A DNA stretch of 64,000 nucleotides from Pseudarthrobacter sp. NamB4 (GTDB lineage: Bacteria; Actinomycetota; Actinomycetes; Actinomycetales; Micrococcaceae): NCBI RefSeq assembly GCF_005796185.1, contig NZ_VAHM01000017.1, forward strand, positions 1-64,000, in the 5' to 3' direction. The notes under the pieces were generated by a model. It was not told where the DNA came from. It did no database searches and saw only the letters and a program-made list of their open reading frames with translations. Position 1 is the stretch's first letter. Each line of letters starts with the position of its first letter. This document shows positions 28,215-37,021 of this stretch, piece after piece. Made by a program: the position numbers and the translations under genes.

Positions 28215-29084
28215 CTACTTCAGGAACCTGGAGGTCCTGCGGTCCGCCAGGATCTTTCCTTTCGTCTGGCAGGTGGGGCAGTACTGCAGGGCGGTATCGG
28301 CAAAGGAGACTTCCCGCACGGTGTCCCCGCAAACGGGACACGGCTGCCCGGTCCGGGCGTGTACCCGCATGTGGCTCCGCTTGACGTCCTTCAGGTCCTT
28401 GGGCGGCTTGCCCTTTGCCTCAGTCAGCGCCGCGCCCAGAACGCTGTGGATGGCGTCGTACAGCACCTGCACCGTATCCCGGTCCAGGGATCTGGCGGTG
28501 GCAAAGGGGGAGATCTTCGCCGCATGCAGGATCTCGTCGCTGTAGGCGTTGCCGATCCCCGCGATGACGCCCTGGTTCCTCAGGAGCCCCTTGATCTGCT
28601 GGGAACTCCCGGCGAGGATTTCAGCCAGCATGTCGGCGTCGAACGCCTCGGCGAACGGGTCCGGGCCCAGGGTGGCAATGCCCGGCACTTCCTGCGGATC
28701 GCGCACCACGTAGACGGCCAGGCTCTTCTTGGTGCCGGCTTCGGTGAGGTCGAAACCTCGCGGGCCGCCAGGGCCGGTGAAGGCAAGGCGCGCAGCGATA
28801 TGGCCTTTGCCCATCTTGAGCTGGCCGTCCGTGGGGGAGTCCGTGAAGCGGATCCAGCCTGCCTTGGCAAGATGGAACACGAAGGAAACCCCGCCGCTGT
28901 CGATGCTGATGAACTTACCGAAACGCCTCACGCCCGTGACCGTACGGCCCTCAAGGGCTGTGAACGGAGGATCGGCTGTCTTCAGCACGGCGAAGGAAAC
29001 GATCTGCACCTTTGACACCACGGTTCCCTGCAGGTGGCCGGCAAGGAACCCGGCCAGGCCGGCTACTTCGGGCAGCTCAGGCAT
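28215..29084 (-). CDS. Fpg/Nei-family DNA glycosylase
   Basis: Protein of 289 residues starting MPELPEV, where Pro2 is the catalytic N-terminus and Glu3 supports it. The middle contains the helix-two-turns-helix region around [20 protein letters not shown], and the end has a zinc finger with Cys249, Cys252, Cys269 and Cys272. It excises oxidised bases by base excision repair. The segment RRFGKFISI replaces the common lysine loop of Fpg. Whether it acts as Fpg or Nei cannot be told from sequence. It is divergent from gcvH. Confidence 0.88.
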   Translation of the reverse strand: MPELPEVAGLAGFLAGHLQGTVVSKVQIVSFAVLKTADPPFTALEGRTVTGVRRFGKFISIDSGGVSFVFHLAKAGWIRFTDSPTDGQLKMGKGHIAARLAFTGPGGPRGFDLTEAGTKKSLAVYVVRDPQEVPGIATLGPDPFAEAFDADMLAEILAGSSQQIKGLLRNQGVIAGIGNAYSDEILHAAKISPFATARSLDRDTVQVLYDAIHSVLGAALTEAKGKPPKDLKDVKRSHMRVHARTGQPCPVCGDTVREVSFADTALQYCPTCQTKGKILADRRTSRFLK

Positions 29085-29180
29085 CCGCTACCTGCCGTGT
29101 CTTCCGTGCCCGCCAACCGCACATTCGCTCATGCGTCCCATCTTGTCAGAAACGCAGGCGTCGGCTCCGGCAGTTGTGCC

Positions 29181-29217
29181 TATACTTTCAACGCGGCCCG
29201 TTTCCCGGGCCGCGTTG
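29181..29217 (+). promoter_or_regulatory. gcvH promoter -10 element and strong leader hairpin
   Basis: TATACT at 29181-29186 is a good -10 element. Immediately downstream, CAACGCGGCCCG (29189-29200) pairs over 12 bp with CGGGCCGCGTTG (29206-29217) around TTTCC. If transcription starts near 29192, the transcript would begin with or near this stem. The ribosome site GAAAGG lies further on at 29238. There is no U-run, so a plain terminator is unlikely. Confidence 0.5.
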
Positions 29218-29249
29218 ACATTGGTGTTCGACCCGATGAAAGGCCCCTG

Positions 29250-29636
29250 ATGAGCAACATTCCCGAAGACCTGTCCTACACCGCCGAACACGAGTGGGTC
29301 TCCGCCCCCAATGCCGACGGCGTGGTACGGGTGGGCATCACCGATTTTGCCCAGGACGCACTGGGGGATGTTGTCTACGCCCAGATGCCGGAGGTTGGCA
29401 CCAAAATCACCGCGAACGAAGTGGTGGGCGAGGTGGAGTCCACCAAGAGCGTCAGTGACATCTACGCACCTGTCACGGGGGAAGTGGTGGCCCGGAACGA
29501 GTCCCTCGACACCGATTCGGCGCTCATCAACTCGGATCCCTACGGCGACGGCTGGCTTATCGAGGTCAAACTGGCCGAAGCTGACGCTGTTGAGTCATTG
29601 CTCAGTGCATCGGAGTACGAACAGCAGGTAGGCTAA
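29250..29636 (+). CDS. gcvH: Glycine cleavage system H protein
   Basis: Protein of 128 residues that carries the lipoyl group shuttling the aminomethyl intermediate of glycine breakdown. The lipoylated residue is Lys66 in [11 protein letters not shown]. The ATG at 29250 has GAAAGG 6 bases before it; the longer frame upstream crosses the promoter and hairpin and is rejected. gcvP and gcvT are not nearby. It heads the gcvH-garA-ftsR set. Confidence 0.95.
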   Translation: MSNIPEDLSYTAEHEWVSAPNADGVVRVGITDFAQDALGDVVYAQMPEVGTKITANEVVGEVESTKSVSDIYAPVTGEVVARNESLDTDSALINSDPYGDGWLIEVKLAEADAVESLLSASEYEQQVG

Positions 29637-29792
29637 AGCTAACCGGTAATTCCGGTCCGGCACCGCCGCGCAGGCAGGATGTCTTCGCACGTCAGCGGCC
29701 GGATCGGTGGCCGGTGCCGGGCCCGCATTGCGGGTCCGGAGGGCATACGTTGGTTGCACGCCTGCGGGCGGCAGCGGGAAGAGGAGGAGTCC

Positions 29793-30269
29793 ATGGCTGG
29801 CCACACACAGAACCCTGCCGACGGGGAATACGGCTCGGGTGCGGCCAGGGCGTCGGAGACCACCTCGATCCATCTCACCCCGGTGAGGGATGAGCCTACG
29901 ATCGCCCCCAAGCTCTCGTCCGAAGAGCGCAACTCGGTTGAGGCGCTCCCGGCGGGATCAGCACTGCTGGTTGCGCATAGCGGCCCCAACGCAGGCGCCA
30001 GGTTCCTGCTGGACTCCGACGTCACCACGGCGGGACGCCACCCGGACGCTGATATCTTCCTTGACGACGTCACTGTCTCCCGCCGCCACGTGGAGTTCCG
30101 GCGCACGGCGCGGAGCTTCGAAGTAGTGGACATGAACAGCCTGAATGGCACGTACGTCAACCATGACCGCGTGGACAGGGTGGAGCTCAAGTCCGGCAGC
30201 GAGGTCCAGATCGGCAAGTTCCGCCTCACTTTCTACCTCAGCCCTGCCGGCGCTGCAGGCCGCGGCTGA
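29793..30269 (+). CDS. garA: FHA-domain signalling protein GarA/OdhI type
   Basis: Protein of 158 residues. An N-terminal SETTSI motif (Thr23, Thr24) matches the Ser/Thr-kinase phosphorylation site of GarA and OdhI. An FHA domain occupies about 60-148, with GR at 81-82, SRRH at 96-99 and NGT at 118-120 for phosphothreonine binding. Phosphorylation in related proteins makes the domain bind its own tail and releases inhibition of 2-oxoglutarate dehydrogenase. GAGGAGGAG precedes the ATG at 29793. The kinase is not next to it; the PASTA kinase at 44.8 kb is a candidate. Confidence 0.92.
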   Translation: MAGHTQNPADGEYGSGAARASETTSIHLTPVRDEPTIAPKLSSEERNSVEALPAGSALLVAHSGPNAGARFLLDSDVTTAGRHPDADIFLDDVTVSRRHVEFRRTARSFEVVDMNSLNGTYVNHDRVDRVELKSGSEVQIGKFRLTFYLSPAGAAGRG

Positions 30270-30286
30270 ACCCGGGACCACTGCCT

Positions 30287-31009
30287 GTGGCAATGGCACA
30301 ACCGGAACGCCGGGGACCCCAAGTCCTTAACATCGGGGAAGTCCTCGCCCAGCTCAGCGGGGACTTCCCCGGCATGACCGCATCCAAGATCCGGTTCCTT
30401 GAGGAAAAAGGGCTGATCAATCCCCGTCGGACCCCGGCAGGATACCGCCAGTATTCAGAGAGCGACGTCGAGCGGCTGCGCTTCGTCCTTGCCCTGCAGC
30501 GGGACCAGTACCTTCCCCTGAAAGTCATCAAGGATTACCTTGATGCCATCGACAGGGGCGAGAGGCCGGAGAACCTGCCGCCCGGCGTCGTTGTTTCCCC
30601 CCGCATCGTTTCCGATGAACTGGCTGCCGAGCTGCAGAACCGTGGGCGCAAGCTCACCGAGGAACAGCTCCGGACCGAATCCGGGGCCAGCGTGCCGCTG
30701 CTGCAGTCGCTTTTGAGCTTCGGCCTGATCAGCCACAGCAACGGCCAGTTCGACGAGCACGCCCTCCAGGTGGCCCGAGCCTGCGTCCAACTGGAAAGCC
30801 ATGGGCTGGAACCGCGCCACCTACGCCCCTTCCAGGCGGCTGCAGAACGTGAGTTCGGCCTGGTGGAACGTGCGGTCGCACCGTTGGCGTCACGCAAGGA
30901 CTCGGCATCACAGGCACGGGCAGCTGAGGCCGCCCGTGAAATAAGCGACCTTTGCCTCACCCTGCACCGGGCCTTGGTGCAGGACCACATCTCACGCATG
31001 GACATCTGA
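30287..31009 (+). CDS. ftsR: MerR-like regulator FtsR (Rv1828 type)
   Basis: Protein of 240 residues from a GTG at 30287; an ATG 6 bases later is an alternative. The N-terminal winged helix-turn-helix (ASKIRFLEEKGLINPRRTP then YRQYSESDVERLRF) is MerR type. The long helical C-terminal part lacks cysteine pairs for metal sensing. The orthologue in Corynebacterium activates ftsZ and is called FtsR. Here it follows garA by 17 bases, and its stop overlaps the next gene's start (TGATG). Confidence 0.88.
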   Translation: MAMAQPERRGPQVLNIGEVLAQLSGDFPGMTASKIRFLEEKGLINPRRTPAGYRQYSESDVERLRFVLALQRDQYLPLKVIKDYLDAIDRGERPENLPPGVVVSPRIVSDELAAELQNRGRKLTEEQLRTESGASVPLLQSLLSFGLISHSNGQFDEHALQVARACVQLESHGLEPRHLRPFQAAAEREFGLVERAVAPLASRKDSASQARAAEAAREISDLCLTLHRALVQDHISRMDI

Positions 31010-31512
31010 TGATTGAAGTCGAGATTGTAGGCGTTCGCATCGAACTGCCTTCCAACCAGCCCCTGGTCCTGCTCCGGGAAATGCATGGGGAGCGGCACGT
31101 TCCCATCTGGATCGGGACACCTGAAGCCAGCGCCATCGCCCTGGCCCAGCAGGGCGTGGTCCCGCCCCGCCCCATGACGCATGACCTCCTGGTGGACGTG
31201 GTGGAGTCCCTCGGGCATTCGGTTGTCAGCGTGAACATCGTGGCGGTGGAGGACAACATCTTCTACGGGCAGCTCCAGTTCGAAAACGGCACCACCGTGA
31301 GTTCCCGGGCATCGGACGCGCTGGCCGTGGCCCTGCGCGCAAAATGCCGGATCTGGTGCGCGGACTCCGTCATGGATGAGGCGGGAGTGCGCATCACTGA
31401 GCATGATGAGGGGGAGGACACCGAGCCGGGCCCCACCGTGGACGAAGAGCGTGAACTGCGGCGTTTCCGGGAGTTCCTGGACGATGTGGAACCCGAGGAT
31501 TTCGACGGCTAA
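31009..31512 (+). CDS. Bifunctional nuclease family (DUF151) protein
   Basis: Protein of 167 residues with the conserved core LPIWIG-like stretch HVPIWIGTPEASAIALAQQG and the family motif SRASDALAVALRAKCRIW. Plant and bacterial relatives have nuclease activity, but the cellular role in actinobacteria is unclear. An acidic tail (about 125-167) is extra. It lies between two MerR-type genes, in the same order as Rv1828-Rv1829-Rv1830. Confidence 0.88.
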   Translation: MIEVEIVGVRIELPSNQPLVLLREMHGERHVPIWIGTPEASAIALAQQGVVPPRPMTHDLLVDVVESLGHSVVSVNIVAVEDNIFYGQLQFENGTTVSSRASDALAVALRAKCRIWCADSVMDEAGVRITEHDEGEDTEPGPTVDEERELRRFREFLDDVEPEDFDG

Positions 31513-31518
31513 GGTCAC

Positions 31519-31537
31519 GTTAAGGTTAAAGTTAAGG
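31519..31537 (+). repeat. Three tandem GTTAAR hexamers before the second merR gene
   Basis: GTTAAG, GTTAAA and GTTAAG follow one another at 31519-31536. They lie just after the DUF151 stop and about 200 bases before the next start, in a 232-base gap with no other gene. They may be binding sites for one of the flanking MerR proteins; this is inference from position and repetition. Confidence 0.45.
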
Positions 31538-31744
31538 CTGAATGTTTCGACACGCCCGATGAAACGACGCAGGGTCTTTGACCTTGCTGCCTGCCAGGCC
31601 TAACGTCGAAGTATCAAGTTCCCATTGCTTACGGCAGCCGCGCAAGTCACACTGGAAAGTGCGCCCCGCGAAAATTACATGCATGGCCTTCATGCACTGC
31701 TGCTGCAGTAATTCCCCGGGAGCGTATGACCAAGGAGGATCCAG

Positions 31745-32338
31745 GTGAGTCCCAAAGGCGAAGCAGGCGGGCTGAAGCAGCCCACGGCTGGTGTTGCTGT
31801 GCCCGCGAGCGGTGCCCAGGGCCTCCTGTTTACCGAGGACCTCCCCGTGCTGGACGAGGACGCGGGCTATCGCGGCCCCACGGCATGCAAGGCGGCGGGA
31901 ATCACCTATCGCCAGCTGGACTACTGGGCCCGCACCGGCCTGGTGGAACCCGCAGTCCGCGGTGCCGCCGGGTCCGGATCCCAGCGCCTGTACGGTTTCC
32001 GCGACATCCTTGTCCTCAAGGTGGTCAAGCGGTTGCTGGACACCGGAGTGTCGCTGCAGCAGATCCGGACCGCAGTGGAGCACCTGCGCGAACGCGGCGT
32101 GGAGGACCTTGCCCAGATCACCCTGATGAGCGACGGCGCGAGCGTCTACGAGTGCACCTCCGCCGACGAGGTGATCGACCTGGTGCAGGGCGGACAGGGC
32201 GTCTTCGGCATCGCGGTCGGACGCGTGTGGCGGGAAGTGGAAGGCAGCCTGGCTTCCCTGCCCAGCGAACATGCAGCCGAACAGTCCTTTCCGGACGACG
32301 AACTGAGCAAGCGCCGGGCAGCGCGCAAGACCGGCTGA
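31745..32338 (+). CDS. MerR-family regulator (Rv1830 type)
   Basis: Protein of 197 residues from a GTG with a perfect AAGGAGG six bases upstream. The helix-turn-helix begins near residue 40 (YRGPTACKAAGITYRQLDYWARTGLVEP) and has the wing GSQRLYGFRDILVLKVVKRLLDTG. A dimerisation helix and an effector part follow with no metal-binding cysteines. In mycobacteria the orthologue sits at the same place. Targets are unknown. Confidence 0.88.
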   Translation: MSPKGEAGGLKQPTAGVAVPASGAQGLLFTEDLPVLDEDAGYRGPTACKAAGITYRQLDYWARTGLVEPAVRGAAGSGSQRLYGFRDILVLKVVKRLLDTGVSLQQIRTAVEHLRERGVEDLAQITLMSDGASVYECTSADEVIDLVQGGQGVFGIAVGRVWREVEGSLASLPSEHAAEQSFPDDELSKRRAARKTG

Positions 32339-32357
32339 GCCCTCGGGACTGAAACCT

Positions 32358-32404
32358 TAACAACAGGAGCCGCCCTCCGCACGGAGGGCGGCTCCTGCTG
32401 TTAA
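32358..32404. terminator. Bidirectional terminator between merR and the ParA-like gene
   Basis: AGGAGCCGCCCTCCG at 32365-32379 pairs over 15 bp with 32382-32396 around CA. Flanking TTAACA and TGTTAA extend the symmetry with one mismatch. It lies between converging genes and could stop transcription from both sides. Confidence 0.9.
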
Positions 32405-32418
32405 GTCTTCGAGTCCTT

Positions 32419-33237
32419 TTACCTGGCGCGGCTTCGCAGCCCGTTTCCCGCCGCCATCAGGTTGGCCAGCAGCTCATCAAACAGGGCCGCAGCCGATTTC
32501 GCTGAATCCCCCGGCCAGTGGTGCACCGGGTGCGCAGCGCCCTGGATCTGTTGCCAGTTCGCCTGCTCGGGAATCCGCGGGTTCAGGAGCAGGTCCCCGA
32601 ACATGGACTCCATTTCGGCGAGGCGGTACGTGTGTTCGGAAGAGCCGGTCCGCACCCGGTTGGCCACAATGCCGGCGGGTGAGAGGTTGGGGGCGAACTC
32701 CTGGCGGAAAAGCTGGATGGCCCGCATGGTGCGCTCCGTACCGGCCACGGAGAACAATCCAGGTTCCGCAACGAGAGCCACTTTGTCGCTGGCAGACCAT
32801 GCCATCCGGGTCAGGCCGTTAAGGGACGGCGGGCAGTCGACCAGGACAAGCTGGTAGTCGTCCCCGGTGGCCAGGACTGCGGACAGCCTGCGCAGGTCGC
32901 GGCGGCCAAGGTCCGGCCGGTCATAGATGCCGGTGTAGGCGGAGCCGACCGCGACGTCCAGGACGGCGGCGCCGAAACCGTTGGTCTGTGCCCTGGCTGT
33001 CCAGCTGCTGCCCACCACGTTTTCGGCCAGTTTCGCCCGCCGCGGGCTCTTCAGCATCCTGCCAATGTCCAGCTGATCGCCGGGCTGCACACCCAGGGCA
33101 GTGGTGGCATCTGCGTGGGGATCAAGGTCCACCACCAGCGTGCTGATGCCTGCGGCCAGCGCCGCAGACGCCAATCCTGTGGTGACGGAAGTCTTGCCGA
33201 CTCCACCCTTAAGGCTGCTGATGCTGACTACTTGCAC
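32419..33237 (-). CDS. ParA/MinD-like ATPase (second copy)
   Basis: Protein of 272 residues from the GTG at 33237 (reading VQVVSISSLKGGVGKT); a TTG 12 bases upstream is an alternative. Walker A KGGVGKT is at 10-16, and LVLVDCPPSLNGLTRMAW is Walker B. It is clearly different from the scpAB-linked ParA at 20 kb. There is no ParB partner beside it, and it diverges from pyc. Orphan ParA-like proteins can position protein clusters or act in polar growth; the cargo here is unknown. Confidence 0.87.
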   Translation of the reverse strand: MQVVSISSLKGGVGKTSVTTGLASAALAAGISTLVVDLDPHADATTALGVQPGDQLDIGRMLKSPRRAKLAENVVGSSWTARAQTNGFGAAVLDVAVGSAYTGIYDRPDLGRRDLRRLSAVLATGDDYQLVLVDCPPSLNGLTRMAWSASDKVALVAEPGLFSVAGTERTMRAIQLFRQEFAPNLSPAGIVANRVRTGSSEHTYRLAEMESMFGDLLLNPRIPEQANWQQIQGAAHPVHHWPGDSAKSAAALFDELLANLMAAGNGLRSRAR

Positions 33238-33457
33238 TTGAGAGACCAAAACCTAACGCCGGATGCCGTGTTGGGGGTAATGTTTGCTCCGGCAGTGCCG
33301 AAGCCGGACGGTCCTGCCGCCCCACTCATCATATGTTGATGCGTCGGCGAATCCTGCTTTATCGGGCGTCGGCACGGCACCGACGTGCTGCGGAGGGCGG
33401 TTTCCGGCCGGGCCGGCAGAAGGGTTCGGACATGACGGGAAAATCTGTGACGGTGGC

Positions 33458-33471
33458 CACAAAGATTTGTG
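33458..33471. promoter_or_regulatory. Palindrome CACAAA-GA-TTTGTG before pyc
   Basis: A perfect 6-2-6 inverted repeat lies 67 bases before the pyc start, overlapping a TTGTGT that could be a -35 element for a TAGACA -10 at 33489-33494. It sits in the 300-base gap between the ParA-like gene and pyc, which otherwise holds no gene. It is a candidate operator for pyruvate carboxylase control. Confidence 0.5.
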
Positions 33472-33537
33472 TTTGTCCTTGTAGGTCCTAGACACTGTGA
33501 CCACTCACCGATCCACCCGCAATGATGCAGGAGAAGT

Positions 33538-36500
33538 ATGTTTTCCAAAGTTTTGGTGGCCAACCGCGGCGAAATCGCGATCAGGGCCTTCCGCGCCGGC
33601 TACGAGCTTGGTGCCAAGACCGTTGCCGTTTTTCCCCATGAGGACAGAAACTCGATTCACCGCCAGAAAGCCGACGAGGCATACCTGATTGGCGAAGAAG
33701 GCCACCCCGTCCGGGCCTACCTGGATGTTGAGGAAGTAGTGCGGGTGGCAAAGGAGTCCGGCGCGGACGCCATTTACCCCGGCTACGGGTTCCTTTCCGA
33801 GAATCCGGACCTGGCCCGCGCAGCCAAGGCCGCCGGCATCACCTTCGTCGGCCCGCCGGCTGAAGTGCTGGAACTCGCCGGCAACAAGGTGGCAGCGCTC
33901 AAGGCCGCCCGTGACGCCGGTGTGCCTGTCCTGAAGTCCAGCGCACCCTCCAAGGATCTGGACGAACTCCTGGCGGCAGCCGACGAAATTGGATTCCCCA
34001 TCTTCGCCAAGGCCGTGGCCGGGGGCGGCGGCCGCGGTATGCGCCGGGTGGACACGCGCGAAGCGCTGCCGGAGGCGCTTCAGGCCGCGATGCGTGAGGC
34101 GGATGCCGCTTTTGGCGACCCCACCATGTTCCTTGAGCAGGCAGTCCTGCGGCCGCGGCACATCGAGGTGCAGATCCTGGCCGATGCTGAGGGTAACGTG
34201 ATGCACCTCTTCGAGCGGGATTGCTCCATCCAGCGGCGCCACCAGAAGGTCATCGAGATCGCCCCTGCCCCAAACCTTGATGAAGGCATCCGGCAGGCGC
34301 TGTACCGGGACGCCGTCAAGTTCGCCAAGGCCCTGAACTACGTCAATGCCGGCACCGTGGAATTCCTCGTCGACACCGTCGGTGAACGGGCCGGCCAGCA
34401 CGTTTTCATTGAGATGAACCCGCGCATCCAGGTGGAGCACACGGTCACGGAAGAAGTCACCGATGTTGACCTGGTGCAGGCGCAGATGCGCATCGCCTCA
34501 GGTGAGACCCTCGCTGATCTGGGCCTCTCGCAGGACACCGTACGCCTGAGGGGCGCGGCACTGCAGAGCCGCATCACCACCGAAGATCCGGCGAACGGCT
34601 TCCGGCCCGACGTTGGCAAGATCACCGGCTACCGCTCCGCCGGCGGCGCGGGAGTGCGGCTCGACGGCGGCACCGTTTACTCGGGTGCCGAAATCAGCCC
34701 GCACTTTGACTCCATGCTGGTCAAGCTCACCTGCCGCGGCAGGGATTACCCGGCAGCAGTGGCTCGGGCCCGCCGGGCCCTCGCCGAGTTCCGCATCCGC
34801 GGTGTTTCCACCAACATCTCCTTCCTGCAGGCGGTGCTGGACGACTCCGACTTCATCGCCGGCGACGTCGCCACCAACTTCATCGACGAACGTCCCCAGC
34901 TGCTGAAGGCCAGGGTTTCCGCGGACCGCGGCACCAAGCTTCTCACCTGGCTGGCCGACGTTACGGTCAACAAGCCCAACGGTGAACTCACCTTGCACTC
35001 GAACCCGGCCAGTAAGCTCCCGTCCGTCAAGGACAGGGAGACCAGGCCGGGCTCCCGGCAGAGGCTCCTTGAGCTTGGGCCGGAGGGCTTTGCCAGGGCA
35101 CTGCGGGAACAGAACGCGGTGGCGGTCACGGACACCACGTTCCGGGACGCGCACCAGTCGCTCCTGGCCACGCGCGTCCGGACCCGGGACCTGGTGGCGG
35201 CCGGACCCGCGGTGACCGCGCTGATGCCGGAGCTGTTGTCTGTCGAGGCCTGGGGCGGCGCCACGTATGACGTGGCCCTGCGCTTCCTGGGCGAAGACCC
35301 CTGGGACCGCCTTGCAGCGCTGCGTGAGGCGATGCCGAACGTCTGCATCCAGATGCTGCTGCGCGGCCGCAACACGGTGGGTTACACGCCCTACCCGGAG
35401 GAGGTCACCGAAGCGTTCGTCAACGAGGCCGCGGCAACCGGCATCGACATTTTCCGCATCTTCGACGCCCTTAACGACGTGAGCCAGATGGCACCTGCCA
35501 TCCGCGCCGTCCGGGCCACCGGCACCGCCGTCGCCGAAGTGGCACTGTGCTACACGGGCGACATGCTGGATCCCAAGGAAACGCTGTACACGCTGGACTA
35601 CTACCTGGGGCTGGCGCAGAAGATCGTCGACGCCGGCGCGCACATCCTGGCGATTAAGGACATGGCAGGCCTGCTGCGTCCCGCCGCTGCCGCCAAACTT
35701 GTGGCAGCCCTCCGGGAACGCTTCGACCTGCCGGTCCACCTGCACACCCACGACACCGCGGGAGGCCAGCTGGCAACCCTCCTGGCTGCCGTCGACGCAG
35801 GCGTCGATGCCGTGGATGTGGCCTCCGCATCCCTGGCCGGAACCACCAGCCAGGTATCGGCGTCGGCGTTGGTTGCAGCCCTGGCACACACTCCACGGGA
35901 CACTGGCCTGAGCCTGGATGCCGTCAGCTCCCTTGAGCCCTACTGGGAGGCGGTCCGCCGCGTCTACGCACCGTTCGAGTCGGGACTGCCCGGTCCCACT
36001 GGCCGCGTCTACAAGCACGAGATCCCCGGCGGCCAGCTGTCCAATCTCCGCCAGCAGGCCATGGCCCTTGGCTTGGGGGAGCGGTTCGAAGCGATCGAGG
36101 ACATGTACACCGCTGCGGACCGGATCCTGGGCCACCTGGTCAAGGTGACGCCGTCGTCCAAGGTGGTGGGCGACCTAGCCCTGCACCTGGTAGGCCTGAA
36201 CGCGGATCCCGCGGACTTCGAAGAGAACCCGCAGAAGTACGACATCCCGGACTCGGTCATCGGATTCCTCTCCGGCGAACTGGGCGACCCCCCGGGCGGC
36301 TGGCCGGAGCCCTTCCGCACCAAGGCGCTGCAGGGCCGGAGCGTGAAGGTCCGGGATGTGGAACTCAGCGCCGAGGACAGCGCAGCCTTGAAGGCCGATT
36401 CCAGGACCCGCCAGCACACCCTGAACAGGCTGCTCTTCGACGGGCCCACCAAGGACTACCTGAAGAGCGTGGAAACCTACGGCAACATCTCCGTCCTGGA

Positions 36501-36936
36501 TACCCGCGACTACCTTTACGGCCTGCAGCGGGGCAAGGAACATGAGATCCAGCTGGAGAAGGGCGTACGGCTGATCGCTTCCCTTGAAGCGGTGTCCGAA
36601 CCGGACGAGAAGGGCATGCGCACCGTCATGTGCACGCTCAACGGCCAGTCCCGTCCCGTAGTGGTGCGGGACCGTTCAGTGGTCAGTAACGTCAAGGCCG
36701 CCGAGAAGGCAGACCCGGCCCAGCCGGGCCATGTCGCGGCGCCGTTTGCCGGCGCTGTCACGATGACGGTCAAGACCGGTGACGAGGTCAAGGCGGGTGA
36801 CACCGTGGCCACGATCGAGGCCATGAAGATGGAGGCATCCATTACGACGCCGGTAGCCGGCAAAGTCTCCCGGCTTGCCATCTCCGCCGTGGAGCAGGTG
36901 GAAGGCGGCGACCTGCTGCTGGTTGTGGAGCAGTAA
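33538..36936 (+). CDS. pyc: Pyruvate carboxylase
   Basis: Protein of 1132 residues that carboxylates pyruvate to oxaloacetate. The N-terminal biotin carboxylase part (1 to about 450) includes AVAGGGGRGMRRV, EMNPRIQVEHTVTEEVT and the start MFSKVLVANRGEIAIRAFRAG. A pyruvate carboxyltransferase part (from about 530) starts near TDTTFRDAHQSLLATRVR. The biotinyl carrier at the end has Lys1097 in EAMKMEAS. AGGAGA precedes the ATG. It fills the oxaloacetate pool that prpC and the TCA cycle draw on. Confidence 0.97.
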   Translation: MFSKVLVANRGEIAIRAFRAGYELGAKTVAVFPHEDRNSIHRQKADEAYLIGEEGHPVRAYLDVEEVVRVAKESGADAIYPGYGFLSENPDLARAAKAAGITFVGPPAEVLELAGNKVAALKAARDAGVPVLKSSAPSKDLDELLAAADEIGFPIFAKAVAGGGGRGMRRVDTREALPEALQAAMREADAAFGDPTMFLEQAVLRPRHIEVQILADAEGNVMHLFERDCSIQRRHQKVIEIAPAPNLDEGIRQALYRDAVKFAKALNYVNAGTVEFLVDTVGERAGQHVFIEMNPRIQVEHTVTEEVTDVDLVQAQMRIASGETLADLGLSQDTVRLRGAALQSRITTEDPANGFRPDVGKITGYRSAGGAGVRLDGGTVYSGAEISPHFDSMLVKLTCRGRDYPAAVARARRALAEFRIRGVSTNISFLQAVLDDSDFIAGDVATNFIDERPQLLKARVSADRGTKLLTWLADVTVNKPNGELTLHSNPASKLPSVKDRETRPGSRQRLLELGPEGFARALREQNAVAVTDTTFRDAHQSLLATRVRTRDLVAAGPAVTALMPELLSVEAWGGATYDVALRFLGEDPWDRLAALREAMPNVCIQMLLRGRNTVGYTPYPEEVTEAFVNEAAATGIDIFRIFDALNDVSQMAPAIRAVRATGTAVAEVALCYTGDMLDPKETLYTLDYYLGLAQKIVDAGAHILAIKDMAGLLRPAAAAKLVAALRERFDLPVHLHTHDTAGGQLATLLAAVDAGVDAVDVASASLAGTTSQVSASALVAALAHTPRDTGLSLDAVSSLEPYWEAVRRVYAPFESGLPGPTGRVYKHEIPGGQLSNLRQQAMALGLGERFEAIEDMYTAADRILGHLVKVTPSSKVVGDLALHLVGLNADPADFEENPQKYDIPDSVIGFLSGELGDPPGGWPEPFRTKALQGRSVKVRDVELSAEDSAALKADSRTRQHTLNRLLFDGPTKDYLKSVETYGNISVLDTRDYLYGLQRGKEHEIQLEKGVRLIASLEAVSEPDEKGMRTVMCTLNGQSRPVVVRDRSVVSNVKAAEKADPAQPGHVAAPFAGAVTMTVKTGDEVKAGDTVATIEAMKMEASITTPVAGKVSRLAISAVEQVEGGDLLLVVEQ

Positions 36937-36959
36937 CCCCGGCCGCTAAGTAAGACAAC

Positions 36960-36998
36960 GGAAGGGTCCTCCCGGTGCGGGAGGACCCTTCCTTGTTG
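36960..36998. terminator. Bidirectional terminator between pyc and fadD
   Basis: GGAAGGGTCCTCCCG at 36960-36974 pairs over 15 bp with 36978-36992 around GTG, followed by TTGTTG. It lies 24 bases past pyc and 30 bases from the end of the converging ligase gene. Confidence 0.9.
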
Positions 36999-37021
36999 CT
37001 CGGGCTGGGTGGTGATGCCTG

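Noticed and set aside
34498..36135. Minus-strand frame opposite the carboxyltransferase part of pyc
   Set aside because: It is an antisense artefact of high GC; pyc is full length with all catalytic motifs.
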